A stretch of DNA of 64,000 nt from Deltaproteobacteria bacterium. GTDB taxonomy: Bacteria > Myxococcota_A > JAADFL01. Location: positions 1 through 64,000 of the forward strand of contig JAADFL010000158.1 of the NCBI GenBank assembly GCA_013152945.1, read 5' to 3'. The translations under genes and the position numbers were made by a program. The notes under the pieces are model-generated. The model was not told where the DNA came from. It saw only the letters and a program-made list of their open reading frames with translations, and did no database searches. This document shows, piece after piece, positions 33,561 through 43,322 of this stretch (the stretch's first letter is position 1; each line of letters opens with the position of its first letter).

Positions 33561-34705
33561 AAAGTAAGAAAGATATTATTCCCGGCCCGGATGGATTGAG
33601 GACATATCTCGACCAGATCGAAACATGTGCCTATTGCCCGAAGTTGTGCAGGTTTTCTTGCCCGGTGGCTGAAGCGGACAAACGTGAGACAACGACGCCA
33701 TGGGGAAGGCAGTCCATGTTGCACCAGGTCTTGCTGGGCGGAATCAAGCTGGATAGCGAGCTGGCCGGGCTGTCGTACATGTGCCTGTCTTGTGAAAGGT
33801 GTGCAGAATTTTGCGAACACGGCGATGTCCTGGTGCCGCAGGTTATGAGGGTTGCCAGAGAGGTGTTTAGAAAACAAGGGTTTGAACCCGAACCTGTCAT
33901 GGAATTGCGTTACACGTTCAAGAAATACGGCAATCCAAAGGGAAAGAATCTTTCTGCAAGGGTGAGGAGCCTCGTTCCGGATCGATTTTTGGCGGAAGGC
34001 GCAAAGGCAGGGCTTTTTCTTGGCTGTGAAGTGCTGACCGGCGCATCAGACATGATTGGGCCTGCATTGGAGTTGCTGGATGCAGCTTTGATAGACTACG
34101 TGGCAGTGCATGAAGGCAATGAGCAGTGTTGCGGTCTTCCCTTGTATGAGGCCGGTGATAAAGATGCGTTTTATGAACACGCCGAAAGGGTCTTGTATGA
34201 ACTTGCAGGCTATCGAATGGTCGTGAGCCTTTGCCCTGCGTGTACATATACATTAAAGGTGCTTTATCCGGAGCAAGGGCTTGATCACAAAATAGAAGTT
34301 TTGCATATCACGGAATTGCTGGCCAGGCATGGCTCCAACCTGAAAATCTCGGCTGAAGCCGGGAAGGCCGTGTATTTCGATCCTTGTTACCTTGGGCGTT
34401 ACCTCGGCGTGTACGACCAGCCGCGCGCATTGGCGGCCAAGGCCCTGGGCGGGGAACCCATGGAGTTGTTCAGGAACAAGAGAGAGGCTTACTGTTGCGG
34501 TGGAGGTTCGCTTTTGAACCTTGTGTCACCCGGGACCGCATCCGCTGCATCTGCAGAAGTACATCGTCAGGCGGACCTGGTGGAGGCCGACAAGCTGGTA
34601 ACCGCGTGCCCCAGGTGCAGGTCTATGCTGAAAAAGGAGTCAAAGGGAATCGAAGTCGAGGACGTGGTAGAATTGCTTGCTTCGAGGCTCACATCGGATC
34701 CGTAG
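33557..34705 (+). CDS. GlcF-like CCG-domain iron-sulfur protein
   Basis: A 382-residue electron carrier. Two N-terminal four-cysteine clusters are visible: CAYCPKLCRFSCPV and CLSCERCAEFCEHG, as in GlcF and HdrC-type proteins. Two CCG domains follow, each with a CCG box (EQCCGLPLYEAG, YCCGGGSLLN) and a downstream CPAC or CPRC. Such proteins take electrons from the flavin subunits to a membrane quinone. Start TTG overlaps the previous stop (TTGA) with GGGGAA upstream. The presence of this carrier argues that the trio acts as a dehydrogenase. Confidence 0.88.
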   Translation: MKSKKDIIPGPDGLRTYLDQIETCAYCPKLCRFSCPVAEADKRETTTPWGRQSMLHQVLLGGIKLDSELAGLSYMCLSCERCAEFCEHGDVLVPQVMRVAREVFRKQGFEPEPVMELRYTFKKYGNPKGKNLSARVRSLVPDRFLAEGAKAGLFLGCEVLTGASDMIGPALELLDAALIDYVAVHEGNEQCCGLPLYEAGDKDAFYEHAERVLYELAGYRMVVSLCPACTYTLKVLYPEQGLDHKIEVLHITELLARHGSNLKISAEAGKAVYFDPCYLGRYLGVYDQPRALAAKALGGEPMELFRNKREAYCCGGGSLLNLVSPGTASAASAEVHRQADLVEADKLVTACPRCRSMLKKESKGIEVEDVVELLASRLTSDP

Positions 34706-34777
34706 TCCATGCCCCGGCTCTTGCAAAGCCGTCAATCCCCGCAGCACGCCTCATTATCACTGGAACAATGATTCATA

Positions 34778-36952
34778 TTGAATTACAACATATTCAACAG
34801 GACACGGAGGCTTGGGAAAATCTTGCACCGCGAGTATTCTAACGGACAATTGCGGAACCCGGGTTCAATCCTTGCCTCGTTGTTGTTTCTAATGCTCGCG
34901 GATGTCGTAGTGACATCTGAATGCCCGTTGATTGAATTTTCCTTCAACTATGGATTTCACTTGCATTCCAACCCAAGATCCCTGCTGTTGTTTATTCAGC
35001 ATCCTTCGGTATCGGCCCTGGAATTCGGACTTTTCCTGCTTGCAGGCCTGCTCTGGATTACGTGGGCGGCTTTCGTATCATGGATGTCAAGACATCTAAA
35101 ATTAATCAAGGGGCATCCTGTCTTGTTCAATATGCTCCAATTATTCATACCAATCGCGACAATCCTCGGTTTTTTCTTTAGGCAGGACGGTTACACTACA
35201 AACTATTGGCCTGCCTGGTCCTTGTTGTTCGGCCTGGCCCTGTCGGTTTTCTCAATCATCCTTTCTACTGTTGGAAACAGGATTCCGTCCGGCGGCGCAA
35301 ATACCATCCAGGCTTTCATGTTGCTCCTGCTGTCATTGATTGTCCTTTGGCCTGTTGCAGGATTCAGGGCCGGCCAGTACGTGGCGCCCAGGGCTCTTGC
35401 ATGTGTCTTAGCCCTGGTCCTGGCATATTCGGGAATAGATTCACTGGTCGCAGGCATTCGACCGCATTTCATTGAAATTCAACCCGGATTTCTGCTCAAG
35501 GTGATAACACCGTGCTTGCTGATTCTGATCGCTATCGGCCTGGGCCCCTTGAAAGATCCGGGAGCAAGGGCATCAATCCTTACCCGTACCATGGTGGGTC
35601 AACGACTTGCCGATCTCTTTGCCTTTGTTGCTGGCTGCCGCCAGGAACGACTCGAGGACGATACCTGCCACTGGCTAGGAAAGAGCGGGATAAAGGGCGG
35701 GATAAAGGGCGGGATAAAGGGCGGGATAAAGAGCGGGATAAAGAGCGGGATAAAAAAAAATAAAAAAGGGATGCTGGACAACGGGCCCGGGAACATGGGA
35801 TCAGGCAATTACGAGCAGCAGGAAGAAATCGCAGGGATCCTGCTCGTCAGCATCGATGCATTGAGACATGATAGGATGTCAGGCGGAACAGCCACGGCAA
35901 GGTACCTGAAAAGCTTGGCGGAACGTTGCATAAATTTTACCAGGACTTACGCATATTTTCCCAATACCATTGGATCTTTAATGTCTCTTACCAGGATGAA
36001 GCCGCTTGTAGATTACACGAAGATCGAGGATTTTGGGGAAAGGGGCGGGGGAAAAAACGCCAGTATCTTTGAACTGCTGGACAAGGAAGGCTTCGTAACT
36101 GCCGGTGCTTTTCCAATGAAGTACTTTACTCCAGACTCTCCTGTCCTGAAGGGCATGGAGGAATTGCAATTGGCACCGGGATTCGACATCAGGCCGGGAG
36201 AATCATCCCATGCACCGTGGCAGGTCAAAAAAGCCTTGTCCGACATCCGCAATATTGCTGAATCCGGGAATAAGTTCCTGTATTGGGTCCATTTGTACGA
36301 GCCTCACTATGGATACGTTGTCCACCATGATTTTTCCTATGGTAACCGTTTGGCACAGAGGTACGATTCAGAGGTTGCATATTCGGATTCGAATCTGAAG
36401 AATCTCATTAAGGGTATCGAAGATTTGCACCTGGTAAAAAGGACCGTGATCGCGGTTTTCGCAGACCACGGAGAGGAACTCTTCGACCATGGAGGACAGT
36501 TTCACGGCAAGAGTCTGTACGAGGAAGAAATTCGTGTACCCATGGTCATGTGCCTTCCCGGTCTCGGCCACAAAAGCATCGAGACTCCTGTATCATTGTT
36601 GTCTCTGTTTCCCACAATTCTAGACTTTATGGGCATTGGTATTCATCGCGATGTGGATATCATTGCGGGATCCTTGCTTCCACTCGTTCTGGATATATCT
36701 TCTCCGGGTTTGAAAAGGCCGGCCTGCATTGTGTCCTATTGCTACAACGCGCCTGTACTGAACGCAGGCGGCGCGTCTTTCGCTGCTGTACGCGACCGGT
36801 ACAAGCTGGTCGTTCATCACAGGTTTGCAGGCAGGGAACTGTACGACCTTCAGGAAGATCCGAAAGAAAGGGAAAATCTCGCAGGACGTGGCCTTGATGT
36901 GGAAAACAAATTGTTCGGCTGCCTCATGGATTTTCTCGGGAGGCAGCAATAA
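34778..36952 (+). CDS. Polytopic membrane protein with sulfatase/alkaline-phosphatase-fold domain
   Basis: A 724-residue protein. About seven hydrophobic helices fill residues 20-280. A Gly-Ile-Lys repeat linker at about 303-328 leads to a periplasmic sulfatase-fold domain: LLVSIDALRHDR binds metal, FADHGEELFDHGGQFHGK supplies the second metal site, and VHLYEPHYGY is conserved. The nucleophile region reads FPNTIGSLMSL, so Thr or Ser rather than a formylglycine Cys would act, as in LtaS or EptA-type phosphotransferases. A role in modifying lipid or glycan head groups is inferred. The start is probably TTG; it is not coupled to either neighbour. Confidence 0.75.
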   Translation: MNYNIFNRTRRLGKILHREYSNGQLRNPGSILASLLFLMLADVVVTSECPLIEFSFNYGFHLHSNPRSLLLFIQHPSVSALEFGLFLLAGLLWITWAAFVSWMSRHLKLIKGHPVLFNMLQLFIPIATILGFFFRQDGYTTNYWPAWSLLFGLALSVFSIILSTVGNRIPSGGANTIQAFMLLLLSLIVLWPVAGFRAGQYVAPRALACVLALVLAYSGIDSLVAGIRPHFIEIQPGFLLKVITPCLLILIAIGLGPLKDPGARASILTRTMVGQRLADLFAFVAGCRQERLEDDTCHWLGKSGIKGGIKGGIKGGIKSGIKSGIKKNKKGMLDNGPGNMGSGNYEQQEEIAGILLVSIDALRHDRMSGGTATARYLKSLAERCINFTRTYAYFPNTIGSLMSLTRMKPLVDYTKIEDFGERGGGKNASIFELLDKEGFVTAGAFPMKYFTPDSPVLKGMEELQLAPGFDIRPGESSHAPWQVKKALSDIRNIAESGNKFLYWVHLYEPHYGYVVHHDFSYGNRLAQRYDSEVAYSDSNLKNLIKGIEDLHLVKRTVIAVFADHGEELFDHGGQFHGKSLYEEEIRVPMVMCLPGLGHKSIETPVSLLSLFPTILDFMGIGIHRDVDIIAGSLLPLVLDISSPGLKRPACIVSYCYNAPVLNAGGASFAAVRDRYKLVVHHRFAGRELYDLQEDPKERENLAGRGLDVENKLFGCLMDFLGRQQ
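35685..35756 (+). repeat. Six tandem copies of a 12-nt unit
   Basis: Copies 1-3 read GCGGGATAAAGG exactly, copies 4-5 GCGGGATAAAGA, and copy 6 decays into an A-run followed by TAAAAAA. Because 12 nt is four codons, gain or loss of a unit keeps the frame and changes the length of the Gly-Ile-Lys-Gly/Ser linker; the A9 tract next to it could instead shift the frame. Confidence 0.9.
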
Positions 36953-36997
36953 AAGGCGGGACCAGGCTTGGTTAAACACGATTTTCGGCTCACTTCC

Positions 36998-37025
36998 ATG
37001 ACACAAGCCTGTTATCGGTTATACT
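36998..37025 (+). promoter_or_regulatory. Candidate sigma-70 promoter for clpB
   Basis: ATGACA (5 of 6) is followed after 16 nt by TATACT (5 of 6). The leader would be about 155 nt. I see neither a CIRCE element nor a convincing sigma-32 promoter. Confidence 0.45.
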
Positions 37026-37185
37026 GCCGAATTCCCCCTTGTCGAAAGGTGTTTGTGTGCTTAATTTATTTATTGAAAAGATCAGCCGGCCGAAAATCAG
37101 CGACCCGGAGCAGTGCATCCGGTTCTGATGAACGGTCAAATCGCTTCATTGGTCTGGTGATGACGGAACAAGGGAGGAAACATAA

Positions 37186-39879
37186 ATGGTTAACTTCGAT
37201 AAATTGACGATAAAGGCAAGAGAGGCCCTGGCGACCGCACAGGATTTGGCACGTGCCAGGGGACATCAGGCACTCGAGCCCGAGCACCTTCTTCTGGCGC
37301 TTATTGGTCAGCCTGATGGAGTCGTGCCCGGTCTTCTCGGCAAACTTGGATCCGACGCCGGGAACATCAGGTCCGACCTGGAATCGTACCTCGACAGGCA
37401 GCCCAAGGTTAGCGGCGGAGAACTCTATCTGGACAACCGTACCAGATCGGCAATCGAAAAGGCTCAAAAAGAGGCCGACCGAATGAAGGACGAGTACGTC
37501 TCCACCGAGCACCTGTTCCTGGGGGTGTTCGAGTCAGGGGGCGCGGCAGGTACGGCCCTGAAGAACGCAGGAGTAACAAAAGACAGGCTGTTTGCTGTTT
37601 TAAAAGACGTGAGGGGAGGCACCCGGATAACCGACGAAAACCCGGAAGGAAAGTACGAGGCATTGAAAAAATACGGGCGTGACCTTACCGAAGAGGCAAG
37701 AAAGGGAAAACTCGATCCTGTGATAGGCAGGGATGAAGAGCAGAGGAGGGTTATGCAGGTCCTGTCCAGGAGGACCAAGAATAACCCTGTATTGATAGGC
37801 GATCCCGGGGTGGGCAAAACAGCCGTGGTCGAGGGCCTGGCCGGAAGAATAGTCGATGGTGACGTGCCCGAACCTCTGAAAGACAAGAAACTCATTGCAC
37901 TGGATCTCGGTGCATTGATAGCAGGCGCAAAGTACAGGGGAGAATTCGAAGACAGGCTCAAGGCTGTTCTCAAGGAAATCCGGGCTGCAGAGGGTAATAT
38001 CATACTGTTCATCGACGAGATGCACACCCTGGTCGGCGCAGGCAGTGCAGAAGGCGCTATTGATGCAGCCAACCTGCTGAAACCCATGCTCGCAAGGGGA
38101 GAGCTTCACTGCATCGGCGCCACTACGCTCGACGAGTACAGGAAGTACGTTGAAAAGGACGCGGCACTGGAGCGCAGATTTCAGCCGGTCCCCATAGGCG
38201 AGCCCACAGTGGAAGACACCATATCCATCCTACGGGGCCTAAAGGAGCGGTACGAAGTCCACCACGGCGTGAGAATACGCGACGAAGCCCTGGTTTCGGC
38301 TGCAACCTTGTCGAATAGGTACATCACGGACAGGTTCCTGCCGGACAAGGCTATCGACCTTGTCGACGAGGCAGCGAGCAGGCTTAGGATGCAGATAGAC
38401 TCGATGCCGGTCGAGATAGACGAGCTTATTAGGAAGAAGACTCAGCTCGAGATGGAGAAAACCGCGCTCAAGAAAGAGCGGGGAAAGAAATCAAAGGACA
38501 GGCTCGCCAAGCTGGAAAAGGAAATAGCCGACCTGACAGAGAAGATGGACGGTCTGACAGCTTTGTGGCAGAAGGAAAAAGAACTTATTGGTTCCGTAAG
38601 GGACATCAAGGCTCAAATCGAAGCGGCCAGATCGGAACAGGAAAGGGCATTGAGGCAAGGCGACTATGACAAGGCCTCGGAACTCAAGTTCGGAACCATA
38701 GTCAGGCTGGAGCAGGAACTCAAGGATAACAGAAGCAAGCTCGAATCGCTCCAGTCGGAAAACAGGATGCTCAAGGAAGAAGTCGAGGCTGAAGATATAG
38801 CCGAAGTGGTTGCCAAGTGGACCAACATCCCTGTGTCCAAACTGCTGGAAGGCGAAGTGGAAAAGCTCCTGAACATGGAGGAACAGCTCCAAAAAAGGGT
38901 TATCGGCCAGGATGAGGCGTTGAAGGTGGTTGCTTCCACGGTCCGCAGGGCCAGGGCCGGAATCCAGGATCCAAACCGGCCCCTTGGCAGCTTCATCTTT
39001 CTCGGTCCCACAGGGGTGGGAAAGACCGAGACCGCCCGTGCGTTGGCGGATTTCCTGTTCGATGACGAGCGGGCCATGATTAGGCTGGACATGAGTGAAT
39101 TCATGGAAAAGCATGCAACGGCCAGGCTCATCGGTGCGCCGCCGGGTTATGTCGGTTACGAGGAAGGCGGGTACCTTACTGAAGCAGTGCGCCGAAAACC
39201 TTACTCTGTTGTACTGCTGGACGAAATAGAAAAGGCTCATCCGGATGTGTTCAACGTGCTTCTGCAGATACTCGATGACGGCAGGCTTACAGACGGCAAA
39301 GGAAGGACGGTGGATTTCAGGAACACCATTGTGATCATGACCAGCAACCTGGCAGGCCGTGAAATATACGATGCGGCCAGGCTTGGAAACAACCAGGCCG
39401 ACATCAAGGAACAGGCGGTCGAGGCGTTGAAGGCGCATTTCAGGCCGGAGTTCCTGAATAGGGTTGATGATGTAATATTGTACAGGCCGCTCAAAAAGCA
39501 GGATCTCGTGAGAATTGTAGACCTGCAAATGGAGCAACTAAGACACAGGTTGGAGGAACGGAGAATCAGAATCGAGCTTACTGAAAAGGCAAAGGAATTT
39601 ATTTCTGATGCAGGTTGGGATCCGGCATTCGGCGCAAGGCCCTTGAGGCGGGCCATCGAAAGGTTGGTCCAGGATCCCCTGGCGGTGAAATTACTGAAAG
39701 GCGACATACAGGAAGGCTCCCACGTAAGAGTAGACCGTTCAGGAGACAATCTCGTGTTCGAGATCGAGGCCCAGGACCTTGATGAATCAAGTAACGGCGA
39801 TAATCATGATGATCGTGACATGGATGAAACTTCGGCAGAAGAAGAGGAAGAGGTTGTACAAGGCGAAATCGTGGAGTGA
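37186..39879 (+). CDS. clpB: ATP-dependent disaggregase ClpB
   Basis: An 897-residue AAA+ chaperone that pulls proteins out of aggregates with DnaK. It has the N-terminal Clp repeat ([21 protein letters not shown]), a first AAA domain with Walker A GDPGVGKT at about 206, Walker [13 protein letters not shown], the coiled-coil M-domain (about 400-520, which distinguishes ClpB from ClpA and ClpC), and a second AAA domain with [14 protein letters not shown] at about 607 and [14 protein letters not shown]. The C-terminus carries an acidic extension ([18 protein letters not shown]) longer than in the E. coli protein. GGGAGG lies 6 nt upstream of the ATG. Confidence 0.98.
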   Translation: MVNFDKLTIKAREALATAQDLARARGHQALEPEHLLLALIGQPDGVVPGLLGKLGSDAGNIRSDLESYLDRQPKVSGGELYLDNRTRSAIEKAQKEADRMKDEYVSTEHLFLGVFESGGAAGTALKNAGVTKDRLFAVLKDVRGGTRITDENPEGKYEALKKYGRDLTEEARKGKLDPVIGRDEEQRRVMQVLSRRTKNNPVLIGDPGVGKTAVVEGLAGRIVDGDVPEPLKDKKLIALDLGALIAGAKYRGEFEDRLKAVLKEIRAAEGNIILFIDEMHTLVGAGSAEGAIDAANLLKPMLARGELHCIGATTLDEYRKYVEKDAALERRFQPVPIGEPTVEDTISILRGLKERYEVHHGVRIRDEALVSAATLSNRYITDRFLPDKAIDLVDEAASRLRMQIDSMPVEIDELIRKKTQLEMEKTALKKERGKKSKDRLAKLEKEIADLTEKMDGLTALWQKEKELIGSVRDIKAQIEAARSEQERALRQGDYDKASELKFGTIVRLEQELKDNRSKLESLQSENRMLKEEVEAEDIAEVVAKWTNIPVSKLLEGEVEKLLNMEEQLQKRVIGQDEALKVVASTVRRARAGIQDPNRPLGSFIFLGPTGVGKTETARALADFLFDDERAMIRLDMSEFMEKHATARLIGAPPGYVGYEEGGYLTEAVRRKPYSVVLLDEIEKAHPDVFNVLLQILDDGRLTDGKGRTVDFRNTIVIMTSNLAGREIYDAARLGNNQADIKEQAVEALKAHFRPEFLNRVDDVILYRPLKKQDLVRIVDLQMEQLRHRLEERRIRIELTEKAKEFISDAGWDPAFGARPLRRAIERLVQDPLAVKLLKGDIQEGSHVRVDRSGDNLVFEIEAQDLDESSNGDNHDDRDMDETSAEEEEEVVQGEIVE

Positions 39880-39940
39880 TGCGCGCACATGAACATGCCT
39901 TATTCGCGCTGAATGCTAAAAAGTACTATTGGCGGCGGCT

Positions 39941-41323
39941 TTAGTAGGTATATCCGTACCTCTTCAAGAGTTCGGGGTAGGGCATGGTCCTGACCTCTTC
40001 CTTGATGCCTTCCTTTTCTCCTTCCTTTGGAGGCCTGCCCGGACAAACCCATGTCACATCCGGAGGCTGGGAGGCCTTTGCATAAGTGTCTTTCAGGATC
40101 TTACGATCCTCAGCCGTAAGGGTACGCAGTTGTTGGTAAGATACGCTTTTAAGGTCTCCCAACCTGGTGATCACCTTTGCGATGACTTTTTCCACGTCGA
40201 ATACCGGACCGGAGGCGCCGTTCGTAACCGTACCATCCAGTTGCTCGTAGTTTCCGTATCCCTTGGCCCAACCTCCCGCCTTGTTGTTTTTTCCTTCTTT
40301 CTTTATCTTTTCTGTTTGAGGTTCGACTGCGAGTTCGTCTTTCAATAGAGGGTAACGCATGGCTCCATCTTTAAAAATTCTGCCCTGATCATCCCTCAAG
40401 CCCGTTTTGAGTGAAAAAGGAAATTCCTTGGCCGTAAGCGGTTCCTTGAACATCTTGTTTGCCTTGAGAGTGAGGAGGACGCCCTTTTCAATAGTATAGT
40501 CATTGAAACAACGAACCGGAAAATCCACGCTGGGCTCAAGTGTCAACTTGTTGTACATGCCGAGAAGAAAGTTGACATCCGCCATGGACAAATTTTTTGC
40601 ATCATCAAGGGTGAACGGCCGCCCCGAAAGGCTCTCGACAAATCCAGCCAATGTGACCGCCGGAAGGAGTGCTCCGTTTTTCTTAACCCTTGGATCTGCA
40701 TAACGTCCAATATGAAAGCCTGCTTTCGGCATATCAAGAATAGCCTCTTTCCTGCCGTCCTCTGTTCCCCTCGGCAGAGTAACCTTGAACTTTCCCGTAA
40801 AACCTTCCGGTTTGTTTTTCTTTCCCCAGACCTTGCCCGGGGTGTTGAGTTGCTTGAAATCCTGCCTTGCCGCCTTTTGTGCAAGCCAAACGAGAAAATT
40901 ATAATCTACTGCATAAAGATCGCCGACCATCTTTGGGGTGGGATTTTTCTTGCCTGCCAATTCGTACAGCAGCCCGGTTATGTAATACAATTTTTTTGCC
41001 CTCGGGTTCTTTTTTACATCAGGATTGATGACGTACCTGGCCTCCTCGTTCACCCTTGGAATACGCATTATACCGGTATTACCGTCTTTGGTTCCTATGG
41101 GCAGTATGAATCTCACGGCTATGCCGGGATCCTTTGCCTCGAGTTTCTTGATCTCGCTCTTGGTCAGGATGATCTTATCGAAGGGCTGTTCTTGATTTTT
41201 GTTGCTGCATCCTGCGAGCAACAAGAGTATTGTCGTGTACATGCTGATAGACAAGATAATTGAGAACCGATTACGCGATATCAGAACTTTTTTCAAGCTT
41301 TTTTCACCGTGCATGTATATCAT
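39941..41323 (-). CDS. Lipoprotein with repeated phage-tail-assembly-like domain
   Basis: A 460-residue lipoprotein. The signal ends LLLLAGC, with Cys39 as lipidation site (an ATG at residue 4 is equally possible). Two similar blocks can be seen. Block 1 (about 65-155) has FILPIGTKDG, ITGLLYELAGK, MVGDLYAVDYNFLVWL; block 2 (about 185-280) has VTLPRGTEDG, LAGFVESLSGRPFTL and LSMADVNFLLGM. A shorter related segment lies at about 380-420. The pattern 'LP.GT.DG ... LtGL ... DY/DvnFL' resembles phage tail assembly chaperone/41-14 proteins (Phage_TAC_7-like), which is a weak structural analogy. The function is unknown. It is divergent from the TPR gene and has a palindrome in between. Confidence 0.6.
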   Translation of the reverse strand: MIYMHGEKSLKKVLISRNRFSIILSISMYTTILLLLAGCSNKNQEQPFDKIILTKSEIKKLEAKDPGIAVRFILPIGTKDGNTGIMRIPRVNEEARYVINPDVKKNPRAKKLYYITGLLYELAGKKNPTPKMVGDLYAVDYNFLVWLAQKAARQDFKQLNTPGKVWGKKNKPEGFTGKFKVTLPRGTEDGRKEAILDMPKAGFHIGRYADPRVKKNGALLPAVTLAGFVESLSGRPFTLDDAKNLSMADVNFLLGMYNKLTLEPSVDFPVRCFNDYTIEKGVLLTLKANKMFKEPLTAKEFPFSLKTGLRDDQGRIFKDGAMRYPLLKDELAVEPQTEKIKKEGKNNKAGGWAKGYGNYEQLDGTVTNGASGPVFDVEKVIAKVITRLGDLKSVSYQQLRTLTAEDRKILKDTYAKASQPPDVTWVCPGRPPKEGEKEGIKEEVRTMPYPELLKRYGYTY

Positions 41324-41373
41324 CTTAATCCTCCCTGGGCTAAAAAAGGATAATGCTTGATTGTTTTCTTAAC

Positions 41374-41386
41374 ACAATGACATTGT
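41374..41386. promoter_or_regulatory. Perfect 13-bp palindrome between divergent genes
   Basis: ACAATG-A-CATTGT lies in the 109-nt gap between the minus-strand lipoprotein gene and the plus-strand TPR gene. It could be an operator for either direction; no binding protein can be named. Confidence 0.35.
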
Positions 41387-41432
41387 TGACTCAAGGTAAT
41401 GATTCGCGCCACAATCCCGGGGTGGAGGTCAA

Positions 41433-43322
41433 ATGTCCCAGGAAAAAATACATGACTCGTCCGCAAGCTCCATGTTTACGCTGGCGCTTATACTGATATT
41501 TACGTTTCTCTCGTTATCGTCGTCAGGGCTTGGTTGCAGTTTGGCAGCAACAAGGCAGGACCTGCATTCCAAAAACGGGAAAGATTCGGCTGATAAGGCT
41601 GCGTCCGAAAACCCAACCGACTATGAGTCACCTGAAATGTTGCCCAATCCCAGGGCCTATTCCCATTATTTAAGGTCAAGACTTTTTGATCTGGACGGAA
41701 AGCCGGACCCGGCGATAAGAGAAATGAAAACAGCGCTCCTATACGATGACAGAGCAGCCCTGCATGTTGCGCTTGGCAGGTTGTACTGGAAGAAAGGCGA
41801 TGATAAAAAGGCACTCGAAGAAGCAGGCCTGGCAATTTCCAGGGACCCAAACTACCCGGAAGCATTCAGGCTGTTGGCTGACTGCAACAGGGACCTCAAG
41901 GAATTCGCAAAAGCGGTGAAGGATTATGAAACAGCACTTGATTTGACGATTAGGCGAATTGAAAATTTAAAAAACTGCTCATGTAAGGCCACGCCCGGAA
42001 ACGGCACATGTGCCGAATCATGTCAACTTGCAAATTCCTTGTTCTTCGATCTCGGCAGATTGCACATGGTTCTTTCCGGCTTCAATGAGGCCGAAAAGGT
42101 TTACAAGAGGTGGGCAAATTTCAGCCCTGAAAGGTCGGAACCCAGGTTCCAGCTCGGACGGCTTGCAGAAGAAAAGAAGGATTTCGATGCGGCTGAAAAA
42201 TGGTATCAAGAGGCACTGGATGCGGATCCGTATGATTCCATGGCCTTCACGGCATTGGCCTCCCTGCTCGAAAGAAAAAAAGAATACAAAAAGGCTATTG
42301 AACTATATCTGGACAACCTCCAGAGAGGAGGAGATGAAGTCCAAACCAAGTTACACATCGGCGAGCTTTATTTGAAGCTTAAGGATAACAAAAATTCAAA
42401 TGCCTATTTCGAGGACGCGGCGAGCTCGATGCCGGGATCGAGCAACATCAGGTTCAAGATAGGCGCAATCCTTTACGACTCGGGCCTCTTCGAGAAGGCC
42501 GAGCAGGAATTCAGGAAAGGTTTGGCTCTGACGGCAAACGACTACAAGGGCCGGTACTTGTTGGCGTTGACACTGTACCAGATAGGAAGATTCAGCGATG
42601 CGCTCAAGGAGGTTTCCAAGATAGACAAGTCCGCAGGTGACGTGTACATCGATTCAGTACGGCTGCAGGCGGAACTTCTTCGCAGGTCGGAAAGATCCCG
42701 TGAAGCAGTCGAGTTGCTGGTCCCGGTATACGAAGAACACAAAACAAACGTGGATGTCGCATCAGACCTTGCAATGGCATTGTTCGACCTGGGGAAAACA
42801 GATGAGGCCCTGAAAAAGATTGAAAGGCTTATGAGCCTTCCATCATTGGAACGTGACGACCTTCGATCCTTGAGCTTCACATACTCCATCCTCCTGGAGC
42901 GGGCGGGAAAGAAAGCAAAGAGTCTGGCCCTCCTGAAGAAGCTCCTCGCCCAGTCGCCGGACGACCCTGTTGCCTTGAATTTCCTAGGTTACACATTGGC
43001 GGAACGCGGCCAGGACCTGGACAAGGCCGAAGAATTGATTCGCAAGGCTTTGGAGAAGAAGCCGGAAAGCGGATATATAATTGACAGCCTGGGATGGGTA
43101 TTGTTCAAAAAGGGCAAATTGGAACGAGCTCTCCAAACCTTCGAGGAGGCGGACAGAAAGGCCCCGCGAAACCCGGAAATCCTGGAACATATTGCGGCAT
43201 GTAAGCTTGCACAGGGAAAAAAGTCAGAAGCGGCGAAGATATTGAAAAAGGCGTTGAAGTTCTGGCCCGAGCCGTTTGTCAGGACCAGGATAAAGTCAAA
43301 GCTCAAGGAACTTGTACATTGA
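41433..43322 (+). CDS. Exported TPR-repeat protein
   Basis: A 629-residue protein with an N-terminal signal or anchor helix (SSMFTLALILIFTFLSLSSSGLGC) and about 12-15 TPR units through the rest, for example ALHVALGRLYWKKGDDKKALEEA and AVALNFLGYTLAERGQDLDKAE. The Cys at about 35 lacks a perfect lipobox, so lipidation is uncertain. GGAGGT lies 4 nt before the ATG. It is likely periplasmic and to serve as an assembly scaffold, partnered by the LolB-like lipoprotein that starts inside its stop codon. Confidence 0.82.
   Translation: MSQEKIHDSSASSMFTLALILIFTFLSLSSSGLGCSLAATRQDLHSKNGKDSADKAASENPTDYESPEMLPNPRAYSHYLRSRLFDLDGKPDPAIREMKTALLYDDRAALHVALGRLYWKKGDDKKALEEAGLAISRDPNYPEAFRLLADCNRDLKEFAKAVKDYETALDLTIRRIENLKNCSCKATPGNGTCAESCQLANSLFFDLGRLHMVLSGFNEAEKVYKRWANFSPERSEPRFQLGRLAEEKKDFDAAEKWYQEALDADPYDSMAFTALASLLERKKEYKKAIELYLDNLQRGGDEVQTKLHIGELYLKLKDNKNSNAYFEDAASSMPGSSNIRFKIGAILYDSGLFEKAEQEFRKGLALTANDYKGRYLLALTLYQIGRFSDALKEVSKIDKSAGDVYIDSVRLQAELLRRSERSREAVELLVPVYEEHKTNVDVASDLAMALFDLGKTDEALKKIERLMSLPSLERDDLRSLSFTYSILLERAGKKAKSLALLKKLLAQSPDDPVALNFLGYTLAERGQDLDKAEELIRKALEKKPESGYIIDSLGWVLFKKGKLERALQTFEEADRKAPRNPEILEHIAACKLAQGKKSEAAKILKKALKFWPEPFVRTRIKSKLKELVH

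Noticed and set aside
32948-33877. Minus-strand 309-codon open frame across the GlcE/GlcF-like genes
   Set aside because: It runs opposite two genes with conserved cofactor-binding motifs.
35685-35756. CRISPR-like array
   Set aside because: The repeats are contiguous 12-nt units without spacers and stay in frame inside a gene.
36953-37185. Heat-shock (sigma-32) promoter or CIRCE element before clpB
   Set aside because: No TTAGCACTC palindrome, and CTTG... boxes lack a matching CCCCAT-type -10.
38491-39537. Long minus-strand open frame inside clpB (348 codons)
   Set aside because: It lies opposite a fully conserved ClpB coding region, and its sequence has no family features.
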